This document shows, in pieces, positions 1-7,608 of a DNA stretch of 30,524 bases. The translations under genes and the position numbers were made by a program. The notes beneath the pieces are model-generated. The model had not been told where the DNA came from. It ran no database searches and was given only the letters and a program-made list of their open reading frames with translations. The stretch lies in contig CAXTTV010000034.1 of NCBI GenBank assembly GCA_964247295.1, positions 1 to 30,524 of the forward strand. The letters run 5' to 3'. Every line of letters starts with the position of its first letter. The stretch's first letter is position 1. The DNA is from CAXTTV01 sp964247295 (GTDB taxonomy: Bacteria > Chloroflexota > Ktedonobacteria > Ktedonobacterales > Ktedonobacteraceae).

Positions 1-543
1 CTTCTGGGCGTTCAGCGACAGTCGCATGCTGTAGTTTTGCATTCCAGCGACTAACTGATCTTTCCCATTCAAGCCTTTTATGACCCAATCTCCCACATGT
101 AAATCAATCCCTTTATCACTGCTTCCATCGGGAAGTACAGCATTCGCGTCGATTATCCGACGCTGATCGTAGCGAAACTCTCCGCGCGTGATATCAGTGA
201 TGGCGAAGTGCGCCGGATAGATGGGGGGAAGGTCGCTACGGAGAGCTTGAAAGAAGACGAACTCAAAGCCATAGCGGTGCTCTTTCCCTTGGGCGTCTTT
301 GCCTGTGAGATGACCGGTGTAATACCACCACTCGGTCAAATCTTTGTGGGGAGCCTCATCCTGTGGAAAACGCACAGGTGACAGTGGCAACGAGGACTTT
401 GGTACCTTCACAACTGGCAATTGCGCGCTGGTTGTGGCGATCCCCGGAAAACTACATCCACTCAACAGGATTACAAGGAAAAGGAGGACCGAGGATTTCA
501 CGACGCGGTTCCCTATTGTGTTCCTTCTATGTTCTCCGCTCAT
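1..543 (-). CDS. CrtC/AttH-fold lipoprotein, N-terminal part (cut by window edge)
   Basis: The frame is open from the ATG at 543 to the left edge (181 codons, no stop), so only the N-terminal part is present. It starts with a lipoprotein signal peptide: basic residues, a hydrophobic stretch at about 18-27, and a lipobox L-S-G-C with the lipidated cysteine at residue 30. A proline-rich linker leads to EWWYYTGH (71-78) and then YGFEFVFFQ and PAHFAITD, the hallmark blocks of the lipocalin-like CrtC/AttH family (hydroxyneurosporene synthase-like). Family members act on or carry lipids; the substrate here is unknown. The ATG overlaps the stop of the upstream MMPL gene by four bases (ATGA) and is preceded by GGAGGAG, so the two are probably translationally coupled. 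In AttEFGH systems such proteins accompany ABC lipoprotein transporters; here the partner is an RND-type exporter. Family call is firm, function inferred. Confidence 0.85.
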   Translation of the reverse strand, partial: MSGEHRRNTIGNRVVKSSVLLFLVILLSGCSFPGIATTSAQLPVVKVPKSSLPLSPVRFPQDEAPHKDLTEWWYYTGHLTGKDAQGKEHRYGFEFVFFQALRSDLPPIYPAHFAITDITRGEFRYDQRRIIDANAVLPDGSSDKGIDLHVGDWVIKGLNGKDQLVAGMQNYSMRLSLNAQK

Positions 544-2858
544 CGGGCTCCTCCTATACCAGCATCACGATTGGATATCTCTCCCACAACAACCTTAGTA
601 TCAGCTTCGCCTGGTAAAGGAATCCCCTCCAAATCTAGCGGGGGGCGACGCTGTACGCCCTTAAAGGGTAACCACCAGTTGAGATCTCCCAGGAGCCGCA
701 TCGTGGCCGGGACCAGCAGTCCTCGCACAAGCGTGGCATCTAGCAGGACAGCCAGCGCCATACCCAGGCCCAGAGCCTTTACCAGAATCATATCGGCAGT
801 GGCAAAACAGGCGCTCACCACGATTACGATGACGGCGGCGCTGGTGATGATCCCACCGCTGCGCTCCAGGCCAATGGCGACGGCATGGGTGTTATCGCCG
901 GTCTGCCAGAAAGCTTCCTGTACCCGCGAAAGCAGAAACACCTCATAGTCCATGGAAAGACCAAAAAGGGCACAGAAGAGCAGGATCGGGCTGGAGGCTT
1001 CGACAAAACCCAGCGGGGTAAATCCTAGCACCTGATGCAGAAAGCCATCTTGAAAAATCAGTACCAGGGCTCCATAGCTTGCTAGAATCGATAGAGTATT
1101 CATAATAATTGCTTTAAGGGGCAGTAAAACCGAACGGAACAACAGGAATAATAAGATGTAGGTAGTAATGGCGACAATGATCACAGCTTTAGGGAAATCA
1201 GAGTAGAGCGAGCTCACGTAGTCGATATCGCCCGCCGTCCCACCATCAACCAATACTTTGATGCCATTGCCGGGATCAGTGTTGCGAATGGTCTGGACAA
1301 GCATCTGTGAGCGTTCGTCCAACATCGGGTACTTGCTTACCACCTGAACAAGCACAGTATTATCGGCAACGGATGCTTTTAAAAGCGCTCCAATATAGGG
1401 ATCGCCGATAAATTGCGGATTGGTGTACAGGACTTTATACTGGTCCAGGCTAAAGCGTGGATCGGCACTGACAATACTGTCCACTCGCCGGACCCGTGAG
1501 TCGGCCTGAACCCGCTGCACGTAGCTATAGAGCGCCTGTATGTTCTCAGGCGTTAGAACTTTGCCTCTGGTCTGAACGGCCATCAGGATCGGCGTGGTCT
1601 CCTCTTCGTTGAAACGTGAGGTTAAAAGATCGTAGGTCGCGCGCGATGGCACGTTCTTCGGTAAGATCGAGGCGTCGGGTGCTGAGAACCTTACTCCTAG
1701 AAACGGTAAACCAAACCCAATTAATAAGAATAAGACAGGGAAAAAGACCCGCAAGGGGTAGCGCATCACAAAATGAGAGAGCCGATACCAGAAGCCCTGA
1801 TGCAGCTCGTGATCTTCCAGCCGTCTGCGGCCAAAACGCGGGAGACGAACCGGCAAAGCATTTACTCGCGTCCCCAGGATCGCCAGCATCGCCGGCAACA
1901 GGGTAATCGCCGCTGCCACCGCCAGCATCACCACCATAATGCCTCCCAAACCAACCGAGTGCAGCATGTTAATGCGGAAAAAGGTGAGACCCATCAGGCC
2001 GACCGTAACCGTCAGGCCGGAGAAGGTGACGGCTCTACCGGCGGTCCCCACGGTGATGGCGACGGCCTCGTTTACGTCATGGCCCCGCTCCAACTCTTCT
2101 CGGAAACGACTAACCATAAATAAGGAGTAGTCAACACCAAGTCCCAGACCAAACAATGTGGTAATGTTCAGAACAAAAATGGAGAGATCGGTAAAGTGCC
2201 CAAGGAGAAAAACAAGAGCAAGAGCTACCACGACCGCCGCTCCTCCCACAAGAGCCGGGAGAATCGAAGCGACCACTGAACGAAACACAAAGAGCAGTGC
2301 AATCACAGCGAAAGGGAACGCGAGCAGCTCGGCCCGGCGCAGGTCCTGCTCACTCACCGCCTGAATATCATGGTAGAAGACTGGGGCTCCGCCGATCCTG
2401 GCTTGAAGATCTGGCACGGGCTGGAGTCTTTTCTCAAGCTCTGGAAAAAGCTTCGCGGAAGAGTCTGGATCGCCCCTCAACAAAATATTGACATAAGCGG
2501 CATAACGATCCCTGGAAACCTGTCGGGGATTGTCGGTATAACTTTCAACAACAGCCACTTCTTTCCAGTTTTTAATGCTCGAAAGGGCCTGTTGCGTCTG
2601 CTGATAAAATTGGGGGCTATCAGCGCTATATGTCTTGCTCGTGAAAATTACCTGAGCGACGGTCTGGTTTAAATGAAGCTTCTCTACCAGAAGATCGATA
2701 GCCTTCTGTGAGTCTGCATCCGGGCTAGAGAAGCCACCGGACTTCAATACCTGACTGGCCTGGGGAGCAAAGGGCAGGGCTGCCAGCCCAATCACCACCC
2801 ACATAGCAACAATCCACCACCGAAAACGTGTGGCAATCTTACCCAGATGGTAGAACAT
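540..2858 (-). CDS. MMPL family RND transporter
   Basis: A 772-residue inner-membrane protein with the internal twofold repeat of MMPL/RND exporters: each half has one N-terminal membrane helix, a large extracytoplasmic domain and a cluster of helices. The conserved helix blocks GLGVDYSLFMVSRFREE in the first half and GLSMDYEVFLLSRVQEAF in the second carry the Asp-Tyr pairs expected for proton relay. Such proteins export lipids, siderophores or drugs using the proton gradient. I place the start at the ATG at 2858 (MFYHLGKIATRFRWW), which has AAAGGAA just upstream and puts the first membrane helix close to the N terminus. An in-frame ATG 34 codons further upstream (2960) would add a tail unlike the family. 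The gene overlaps the downstream AttH-like lipoprotein gene by four bases, suggesting that the two act on the same lipid-type substrate. The substrate cannot be read from the sequence. Confidence 0.92.
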   Translation of the reverse strand: MFYHLGKIATRFRWWIVAMWVVIGLAALPFAPQASQVLKSGGFSSPDADSQKAIDLLVEKLHLNQTVAQVIFTSKTYSADSPQFYQQTQQALSSIKNWKEVAVVESYTDNPRQVSRDRYAAYVNILLRGDPDSSAKLFPELEKRLQPVPDLQARIGGAPVFYHDIQAVSEQDLRRAELLAFPFAVIALLFVFRSVVASILPALVGGAAVVVALALVFLLGHFTDLSIFVLNITTLFGLGLGVDYSLFMVSRFREELERGHDVNEAVAITVGTAGRAVTFSGLTVTVGLMGLTFFRINMLHSVGLGGIMVVMLAVAAAITLLPAMLAILGTRVNALPVRLPRFGRRRLEDHELHQGFWYRLSHFVMRYPLRVFFPVLFLLIGFGLPFLGVRFSAPDASILPKNVPSRATYDLLTSRFNEEETTPILMAVQTRGKVLTPENIQALYSYVQRVQADSRVRRVDSIVSADPRFSLDQYKVLYTNPQFIGDPYIGALLKASVADNTVLVQVVSKYPMLDERSQMLVQTIRNTDPGNGIKVLVDGGTAGDIDYVSSLYSDFPKAVIIVAITTYILLFLLFRSVLLPLKAIIMNTLSILASYGALVLIFQDGFLHQVLGFTPLGFVEASSPILLFCALFGLSMDYEVFLLSRVQEAFWQTGDNTHAVAIGLERSGGIITSAAVIVIVVSACFATADMILVKALGLGMALAVLLDATLVRGLLVPATMRLLGDLNWWLPFKGVQRRPPLDLEGIPLPGEADTKVVVGEISNRDAGIGGAR

Positions 2859-3001
2859 GATTATTCCTTTCTCTGAAAAAGTGAGGCCCGACCAGGGAAA
2901 ATACGCCAGATCCTTAAGCAAGCCATCATTCTTTCCTTTCAATATCCATGACGTCCGCATCTACCTCGAAGGGGTAAGCAGAAAATTGATCGACCGGTAT
3001 C

Positions 3002-3030
3002 TCGACGGCATTTCTGGTTTGTTGTATGAT
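3002..3030 (+). promoter_or_regulatory. Putative sigma-70-type promoter for smpB
   Basis: TCGACG (3002-3007), 17-bp spacer, TATGAT (3025-3030), giving a leader of roughly 110 bases before smpB. The -10 is good and the -35 matches TTGACA at four of six positions. The rest of 2859-3148 holds no convincing gene. At 3120-3134 the leader can form CTCCT/AGGAG, pairing the best Shine-Dalgarno sequence of smpB. Confidence 0.45.
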
Positions 3031-3148
3031 AGAGGAACTCCATGGACAGGCAGTCTATCTCTCTTTTTACTTGTAGTGCACAACACGCCGGTTGTCAAGA
3101 GAGAATCACAGTGAAACGTCTCCTGGAGAAGGAGCGTGAGGGTTTTTT

Positions 3149-3643
3149 ATGGCAAAAAAAGGGGCCGCTCAGGTAGCGGAACAGAAACAAGAAGAGAATA
3201 ATCGGGTGGTTACGGTAAACCGCCAGGCATATCATGATTATACTGTTGAACGAACCTTTGAGGCAGGGATTGCCCTGACAGGAACCGAGATCAAGTCGAT
3301 CCGTGAGGGTCAGGCTAACCTCCGAGGCTCCTACGCGATCGTACGTAACAATGAGGTCTGGCTGGAGAACGCGAATATCTCAACATACGATCATGGTAAT
3401 CGCTACAATCACGATCCCGTGCGTAATCGCAAACTCTTGCTGCATCGCCGCGAGATTGAGCAGATGTATGCGAAGGTGGCCGCGAAAGGCATGACGCTGG
3501 TTCCGCTGAAGATCTATCTGAAACAGGGGAAAGCCAAGGTGGAATTAGGGCTCTGCCGTGGTAAAAAGTTATATGACAAACGATCCGCCCTTGCCGAGCG
3601 CGATGTGAAGCGCGAGATGGAGCGGGTACTCCGCAACCGCTAA
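3149..3643 (+). CDS. smpB: SsrA-binding protein SmpB
   Basis: SmpB binds tmRNA and brings it to stalled ribosomes, where the pair rescues translation and tags the unfinished protein. The 164-residue product has the family landmarks in order: NRQAYHDYTVERTFEAGIAL near residue 24, TGTEIKSIREG, the EVWLENANIS strand, HDPVRNRKLLLH, and the C-terminal GKKLYDKR that enters the ribosome and mimics part of the tRNA. The N terminus has an extra Lys/Glu/Gln-rich tail of about 20 residues before the core. AGGAG lies about 14 bases before the ATG, longer than usual, and can be hidden in a small hairpin (3120-3134). A thioesterase gene follows 40 bases downstream on the same strand and may share the transcript. 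No tmRNA gene was recognised in the window. Confidence 0.97.
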   Translation: MAKKGAAQVAEQKQEENNRVVTVNRQAYHDYTVERTFEAGIALTGTEIKSIREGQANLRGSYAIVRNNEVWLENANISTYDHGNRYNHDPVRNRKLLLHRREIEQMYAKVAAKGMTLVPLKIYLKQGKAKVELGLCRGKKLYDKRSALAERDVKREMERVLRNR

Positions 3644-3683
3644 AGCGACACAGCTTGAGAGCAAGATCGCAGAGAAGAGGAAC

Positions 3684-4127
3684 ATGCCATTGTCTGATCA
3701 GAAACCTACACTTACAAGCAAGCAATTAATCGAAAGCGCTCGTGCCTCCGGCTACTTTCAATTACTCGGGATGTGGCTGGAGGCCGACGAAATAAGTGGA
3801 GCAACCGTCCACCTCACGGTTGATAAGCGGCTCTTCCATCCTCAACAGATCGTCCATGGCGGCGTGATTTTTACGCTGGCTGATACCTCAATGGCAATGA
3901 CGCTGCTTGCTTCGCTGCCAATGGGCAGTCAGGCCAGTACAATTGAGGCTAAAATTAATTTTTTGCGGCCTGTAATCGCCGGTGAACTTTTCGCCAGAGC
4001 CGAATTTATTCATCTGGGCCGCTCAACTGCTGTATTATCGGCAAAAGTTCATGCCTCAACTCATGGGGAGCAGAAATTGATCGCCCAGATGCAAGGAACC
4101 TTTAACATTAAAAGGCCTGAACAATAA
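3684..4127 (+). CDS. PaaI-family hotdog thioesterase
   Basis: The 147-residue protein fits a single hotdog (4HBT) domain. It has the PaaI-type active-site block HGG (58-60) on the strand leading into the central helix, with an acidic residue at D67 in the position of the catalytic carboxylate (LADTSMAM). Family members hydrolyse acyl-CoA or aryl-CoA thioesters and clear dead-end CoA esters in the cytoplasm. The chain length or aromatic preference cannot be read. The ATG at 3684 follows AGAGGAA at normal spacing. The gene lies 40 bases after smpB and converges with the MFS gene, leaving only 10 bases between the two stop codons and no visible terminator hairpin. The pairing with smpB is probably just positional. 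Confidence 0.88.
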   Translation: MPLSDQKPTLTSKQLIESARASGYFQLLGMWLEADEISGATVHLTVDKRLFHPQQIVHGGVIFTLADTSMAMTLLASLPMGSQASTIEAKINFLRPVIAGELFARAEFIHLGRSTAVLSAKVHASTHGEQKLIAQMQGTFNIKRPEQ

Positions 4128-4137
4128 ACCCAAACAG

Positions 4138-5469
4138 TCACTCGGTGGTCGCAATAAAAGAAGCCTCCCTTCCCACCCGCACATCCTTCATCTGTTGAGA
4201 TTTTGGAGGTTGCTCTCTCGATCGCTCCTGCCACCAGAGCCAGAGCAAGGAACCAAGCGCAACAAGACCCAGTAGAACGGTCAGATAGATCAGGCCATCA
4301 AAGCCCGACCAGTGCGCGAAGATCCCCCCCAGGCTGTTGCCAAGCAACTGACCCAGCCCCAGAAAGATTGAGTACAGCCCCATCACTATCCCTCGATCAC
4401 GGGCCGATTCCTCTGAGATGTCCGCCAGATAGGCGAGGGCAGCCGGGGCAAAGCCAGAGCCCGCAAAGATACCAATCAGCAAGACCGGCACCCAAACAAA
4501 CAACAGCCCATCGTTGCCAATTCCCCGATGGTTGATCCCAAAAAGCGCGACACAGATCAGAAAGATGCCAAATACTGAGCTCAGCATCAAAACCAGTCGT
4601 GGCACTCGTCCCATGAACAGCCCCCAGAATAGAAGGCTCACTCCAAAAACGCCGACTAATCCTCCCAACACCAGACTGAGCTCGCTACTATGTCCACGCA
4701 TACTCCCCATCAAAAGCTGGGAGGGAAAATGGTGAGGGGACGAGAGCACAAACGTGAGCTGAGATGAGAGCCAGATCCCAATCAGAGCGCAGATACAAAT
4801 CCAGGCGGGAATGAACAAGAAGAGCCGAGGCATCTTCAAAAGCAGTGTGTACCGTTTCAGCCGCTGCCCTGGACCAACTGACTCGACGATCTGCTTTACC
4901 TGTGGCGCAATCAGCATACAGACACAAACAATCAGATAAAGACCTGCCAGCACAAAAAAGGCACTGCGTCCCAGCCTGTCCCAGGCCAGGCCTCCTACAA
5001 CAATCCCGACACCTAATCCACCACTGGTTGCCAGCTCATAAAAGCTCATCACGCGCATCCGGCGCACTCGACTACTTACAGAAAAATCGGCCAGATAGCT
5101 CAGGACTGTCGGCACCATAATCGCGGAGGAAACCCCAGAGATTAATTGCAGACCAATCAGAAAAGGGATGGGATTAGACTCAGGGACGAAAGGTACCAGT
5201 AGAACTGATGCACACCCAAACAAGGGGCCAATTAATAAGAATTTCCGCCGTCCCCAGCTATCGGAAAGCGCCCCCATCACCGGAGCCAGCATCAGTTCTG
5301 TAATAAAAAATGCCACAGGTAGTAGTCCCACCTCGATATTTGTAATTGCCCGTCCATGATGAGATGAGAGCTGCGCCAGGAAAAACCCAAGAATCGCGGT
5401 CGTCGCGCTTCCACTTATGCGTAGTATACCTGTTCCCACAATCAGGGGAGTTGCGGATTGCCGAACCAT
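4138..5469 (-). CDS. MFS transporter
   Basis: A 443-residue integral membrane protein with about twelve hydrophobic helices in two halves. The loop after the second helix reads GALSDSWGRRKFL, the MFS motif A (G-x3-D-x-x-G-R-R-x), and a related ADISEESARDRG loop lies in the second half. These are the marks of major facilitator transporters, many of which are drug or metabolite exporters; the substrate is unknown. The C-terminal tail is charged and cytoplasmic. The ATG at 5469 has GGAAAGAGAG upstream. It is transcribed alone, convergent with the thioesterase gene and divergent from the Nudix-like gene. Confidence 0.9.
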   Translation of the reverse strand: MVRQSATPLIVGTGILRISGSATTAILGFFLAQLSSHHGRAITNIEVGLLPVAFFITELMLAPVMGALSDSWGRRKFLLIGPLFGCASVLLVPFVPESNPIPFLIGLQLISGVSSAIMVPTVLSYLADFSVSSRVRRMRVMSFYELATSGGLGVGIVVGGLAWDRLGRSAFFVLAGLYLIVCVCMLIAPQVKQIVESVGPGQRLKRYTLLLKMPRLFLFIPAWICICALIGIWLSSQLTFVLSSPHHFPSQLLMGSMRGHSSELSLVLGGLVGVFGVSLLFWGLFMGRVPRLVLMLSSVFGIFLICVALFGINHRGIGNDGLLFVWVPVLLIGIFAGSGFAPAALAYLADISEESARDRGIVMGLYSIFLGLGQLLGNSLGGIFAHWSGFDGLIYLTVLLGLVALGSLLWLWWQERSREQPPKSQQMKDVRVGREASFIATTE

Positions 5470-5691
5470 ATTACTCTCTTTCCGGCATGCTTATCTATCT
5501 ACAAATACTTTCTTTACCCTTTACTTCTGCTGGCGTCTGTATGTATAGAATGCAATTCCCCCACCCATAAAAATAAAAATCACCGCCACAAGCAATTATG
5601 AGAGTAGGACAAGGCGTATCCCATCAATCTCATTTGTGCTCGCGATCAAAAGCCCCAACTCTACCATCTCCATCACCTCTCCTGGCTATTC

Positions 5692-5720
5692 TCTGACCAG
5701 CAGTAGCAATTATGTATAAT
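5692..5720 (+). promoter_or_regulatory. Putative promoter in the 5470-5854 intergenic region
   Basis: A perfect TATAAT (5715-5720) lies 17 bases after TCTGAC (5692-5697), pointing toward the Nudix-like gene with a leader of about 125 bases. The rest of 5470-5854, a divergent intergenic region, holds no gene that I can support. It must also contain the promoter of the MFS gene, which I could not place. Confidence 0.4.
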
Positions 5721-5854
5721 GACGATACCATTCATCACAAAGTCACTTCTTTCTGAATTTGTACAGCACACGGATTGTATGCGATAAATACAGAAACAGA
5801 TCCGCCCACCTTACCAGTCGTTTCAAATGTATCTACAAAAGGAGAACAAATAAT

Positions 5855-6274
5855 ATGGCATCCAATATACAACGACCTGCTTCCGAAGCCGAAAATACCT
5901 GTTTTCGTGTAGCGATTAAAGGGGTCGTCCTGCTTCACAGGCAAGTGCTCCTCGTGAGAAATAGTGGAGACGAGGAGTGGCAACTGCCCGGCACTTTTCT
6001 CGCCCCTCTTGAGACTCCTGAGCAGTGTATTGTCAGGGCTTTATCCGAAAAAACGGATCTCCAGGCGACGATCGGCAGGATTATTGATAGTCGAACCGAG
6101 CAAGAAAGCTTTATCGTCACCTACGGCTGCTTTCTTCCCTCCTCTACGATAAGCAACGGACTTATAACCCAACCGAATCTGAAGCTTTTCGATCTAGATG
6201 AGATCGCCGCGCTTTCTCTATCGGAAGGCTCGAAAAAGTCAATCTGGGCCTGGGAAGATTACCTGGACGGGTAA
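5855..6274 (+). CDS. Nudix-fold protein with degenerate catalytic box
   Basis: The 139-residue product has the overall Nudix layout: a first strand FRVAIKGVVLLHRQVLLVRN, then EWQLPG and a helix that aligns without gaps to the Nudix box. Against G-x5-E-x7-R-E-U-x-E-E-x-G-U the residues here are T47, E53, R61, A62, E65, K66 and D68. Two of the three metal-binding glutamates (positions 62 and 66) and both box glycines are lost, so ordinary Mg-dependent pyrophosphohydrolase activity is doubtful. It may be a binding or regulatory Nudix domain, or a decaying copy. The start at 5855 is chosen because AAAAGGAG sits at the right distance. An upstream ATG at 5759 in the same frame lacks a ribosome site and would add unrelated sequence. 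Its three downstream neighbours on the other strand are two acetyltransferase-like genes and an ABC exporter. Confidence 0.75.
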   Translation: MASNIQRPASEAENTCFRVAIKGVVLLHRQVLLVRNSGDEEWQLPGTFLAPLETPEQCIVRALSEKTDLQATIGRIIDSRTEQESFIVTYGCFLPSSTISNGLITQPNLKLFDLDEIAALSLSEGSKKSIWAWEDYLDG

Positions 6275-6287
6275 CACGCGTGGTAAT

Positions 6288-6315
6288 GGAGCGAGAGTGT
6301 ATGTACTCTCGCTCC
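6288..6315. terminator. Convergent hairpin terminator
   Basis: GGAGCGAGAGT (6288-6298) and ACTCTCGCTCC (6305-6315) form a perfect 11-bp stem with a 6-base loop. It lies exactly between the converging Nudix-like and GNAT genes. Neither side has a strong U run, so it may be a processing or bidirectional stop. Confidence 0.6.
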
Positions 6316-6323
6316 TGATCTCC

Positions 6324-6839
6324 TCAGGCAGGTTTCTGTCCCGCGAGAGACTTCTCAAACAAACTTCCCTGACTTAAAAAATCTTCTTCCTCCACTTCCG
6401 GCTGCTCCACTTTCTGAAATCCGTCAGAGAGCAAATATGTCTGCGCAGCCTGATTCCAACCACTCACTGTACAGCGCAGCAAGGTCTGCTCCTGGTCCTG
6501 CTGACGAAGCCTATGCATAACTCGATCTTCAATCAGTCGCATCAAAAAAGCTTCGATCCCCTGATCGGCATAATCATAATGAATATAGACTCCTGTTTTC
6601 ATTTGACCAGGAACCTGACTAAGCAAAAGCCCATGACCAATCATCTCGCCCGTCCCCGTCACAATCAACCAGGAATCATGCTCCAGATCTATCTTTGTCC
6701 AGATCTGACGCAGGCTCTCGGAAGACGGCAAAGATGTACCTGACTCTTTTAACAGAGAAGTTGTAAGCAGATTGACAACCTCATCAAAATCATCCATTGC
6801 GGCGGGTCGCACGATAAACATCTCTGGCAATACATGCAT
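6324..6839 (-). CDS. GNAT-family acetyltransferase-like protein
   Basis: The 171-residue protein begins with FIVRPAAMDDFDEVVNLL, the typical first strand and helix of GNAT N-acetyltransferases, followed by HDSWLIVTGTGEMIGHGLL (central strands) and CTVSGWNQAAQTYLLSDGFQKVEQ, the C-terminal acetyl-CoA side block ending in a GF turn. The usual Q/R-x-x-G-x-G/A pyrophosphate loop is not recognisable; YDYADQGIEAFLMRLIED occupies its place. The substrate is unknown, and activity is uncertain because of the weak CoA loop. The start at 6839 has only GAGAAG nearby; the ATG six codons inside is an alternative. The next gene upstream (6912-7370) is a clear paralogue, sharing D-L-x-H-D-x-W-L-I, so the two arose by tandem duplication. 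Confidence 0.7.
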   Translation of the reverse strand: MHVLPEMFIVRPAAMDDFDEVVNLLTTSLLKESGTSLPSSESLRQIWTKIDLEHDSWLIVTGTGEMIGHGLLLSQVPGQMKTGVYIHYDYADQGIEAFLMRLIEDRVMHRLRQQDQEQTLLRCTVSGWNQAAQTYLLSDGFQKVEQPEVEEEDFLSQGSLFEKSLAGQKPA

Positions 6840-6911
6840 CTTCTCGTACCATTACTTTCTTTTTTTTGCAGTACCTACTCACAATGGACAATTATCCCAT
6901 GCGACACGTTT

Positions 6912-7370
6912 CTAAGCAAGAACTTGAAAACTTAAGTCCCTACCACTTTCATATTCACAAGGGAAACGTGAGGCTGTTTCAATCGCTTGTACATAAATGC
7001 AGCTCGTGACAGACCTCATCTGCTCGGCGTACTGCTCTTCCGCGCGCGCAGATGCGAGCTTAAACAACCATCCCTCCAGATCATACTCACGATATTCAGG
7101 ATGCACACTGATAGTACTAAACATACGATCTATATGGTGATACCAGAGCCCAGCATACCCAACAATGCTTTTACACTCATTTATAATGAGCCAGGCGTCA
7201 TGTGCCAGGTCCAGGGCGTGCCAGTTCGCGCGGATCATCTCTGACGAATAATGCGCTTTCCCATACTCAGCAACATCACAGATCGCGACCAGGGCCGTGA
7301 CCGCTTCTACATCCGCCATTTCAGGTGCGCGTATATTGAATTCTGGATATAATATTGGCAGGTCTTTCAT
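6912..7370 (-). CDS. GNAT-like protein, shortened C terminus
   Basis: The 152-residue protein is a diverged copy of its downstream neighbour: FNIRAPEMADVEAVTALV matches the first strand and helix, DLAHDAWLII the central strand, and ISVHPEYREYDLEGWLFKLA the position of the acetyl-CoA loop (again without Q/R-x-x-G-x-G). After CIYVQAIETASRF the sequence no longer follows a GNAT fold and ends in SGRDLSFQVLA, lacking the final N-x-x-A ... GF block. Either a late frameshift or natural shortening would explain this. I use the ATG at 7370, with AGAAGG six bases upstream; the frame also has a TTG one codon earlier. The 238 bases between this gene and the ABC permease contain only a doubtful 62-codon ORF. 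Function unknown. Confidence 0.6.
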   Translation of the reverse strand: MKDLPILYPEFNIRAPEMADVEAVTALVAICDVAEYGKAHYSSEMIRANWHALDLAHDAWLIINECKSIVGYAGLWYHHIDRMFSTISVHPEYREYDLEGWLFKLASARAEEQYAEQMRSVTSCIYVQAIETASRFPCEYESGRDLSFQVLA

Positions 7371-7608
7371 CAAAAACCTTCTTTCTCATCCGCAAAAAAT
7401 CTAACCTACTCTTCAGATGTTGCCCTTCTACTCGCGTGGTATCTCTAATGGTGGGCATCTTGCCACCGGCCTTTATCAACGCCATCTTCATCAATTCTTT
7501 TCTACTCATCTCTATCTATTCTTTCTTGAGAGCAGGAGAAAGGATGCATGTCATAAACTCCTTCCTCCCTATCTGATATGTTCATCATCTAAAAAATTAA
7601 GGGGAAAC

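Noticed and set aside
344..948. Plus-strand ORFs opposite the lipoprotein and MMPL genes
   Set aside because: The minus strand carries the recognisable lipobox, EWWYYTGH and MMPL motifs; these ORFs are shadows.
7321..7509. 62-codon minus-strand ORF (MSRKELMKMALIKAGG ...) just upstream of the second GNAT-like gene
   Set aside because: It overlaps the GNAT start by about 50 bases, has no clear ribosome site and resembles no known protein. It could be a coupled leader ORF, but the evidence is too thin to list it as a gene.
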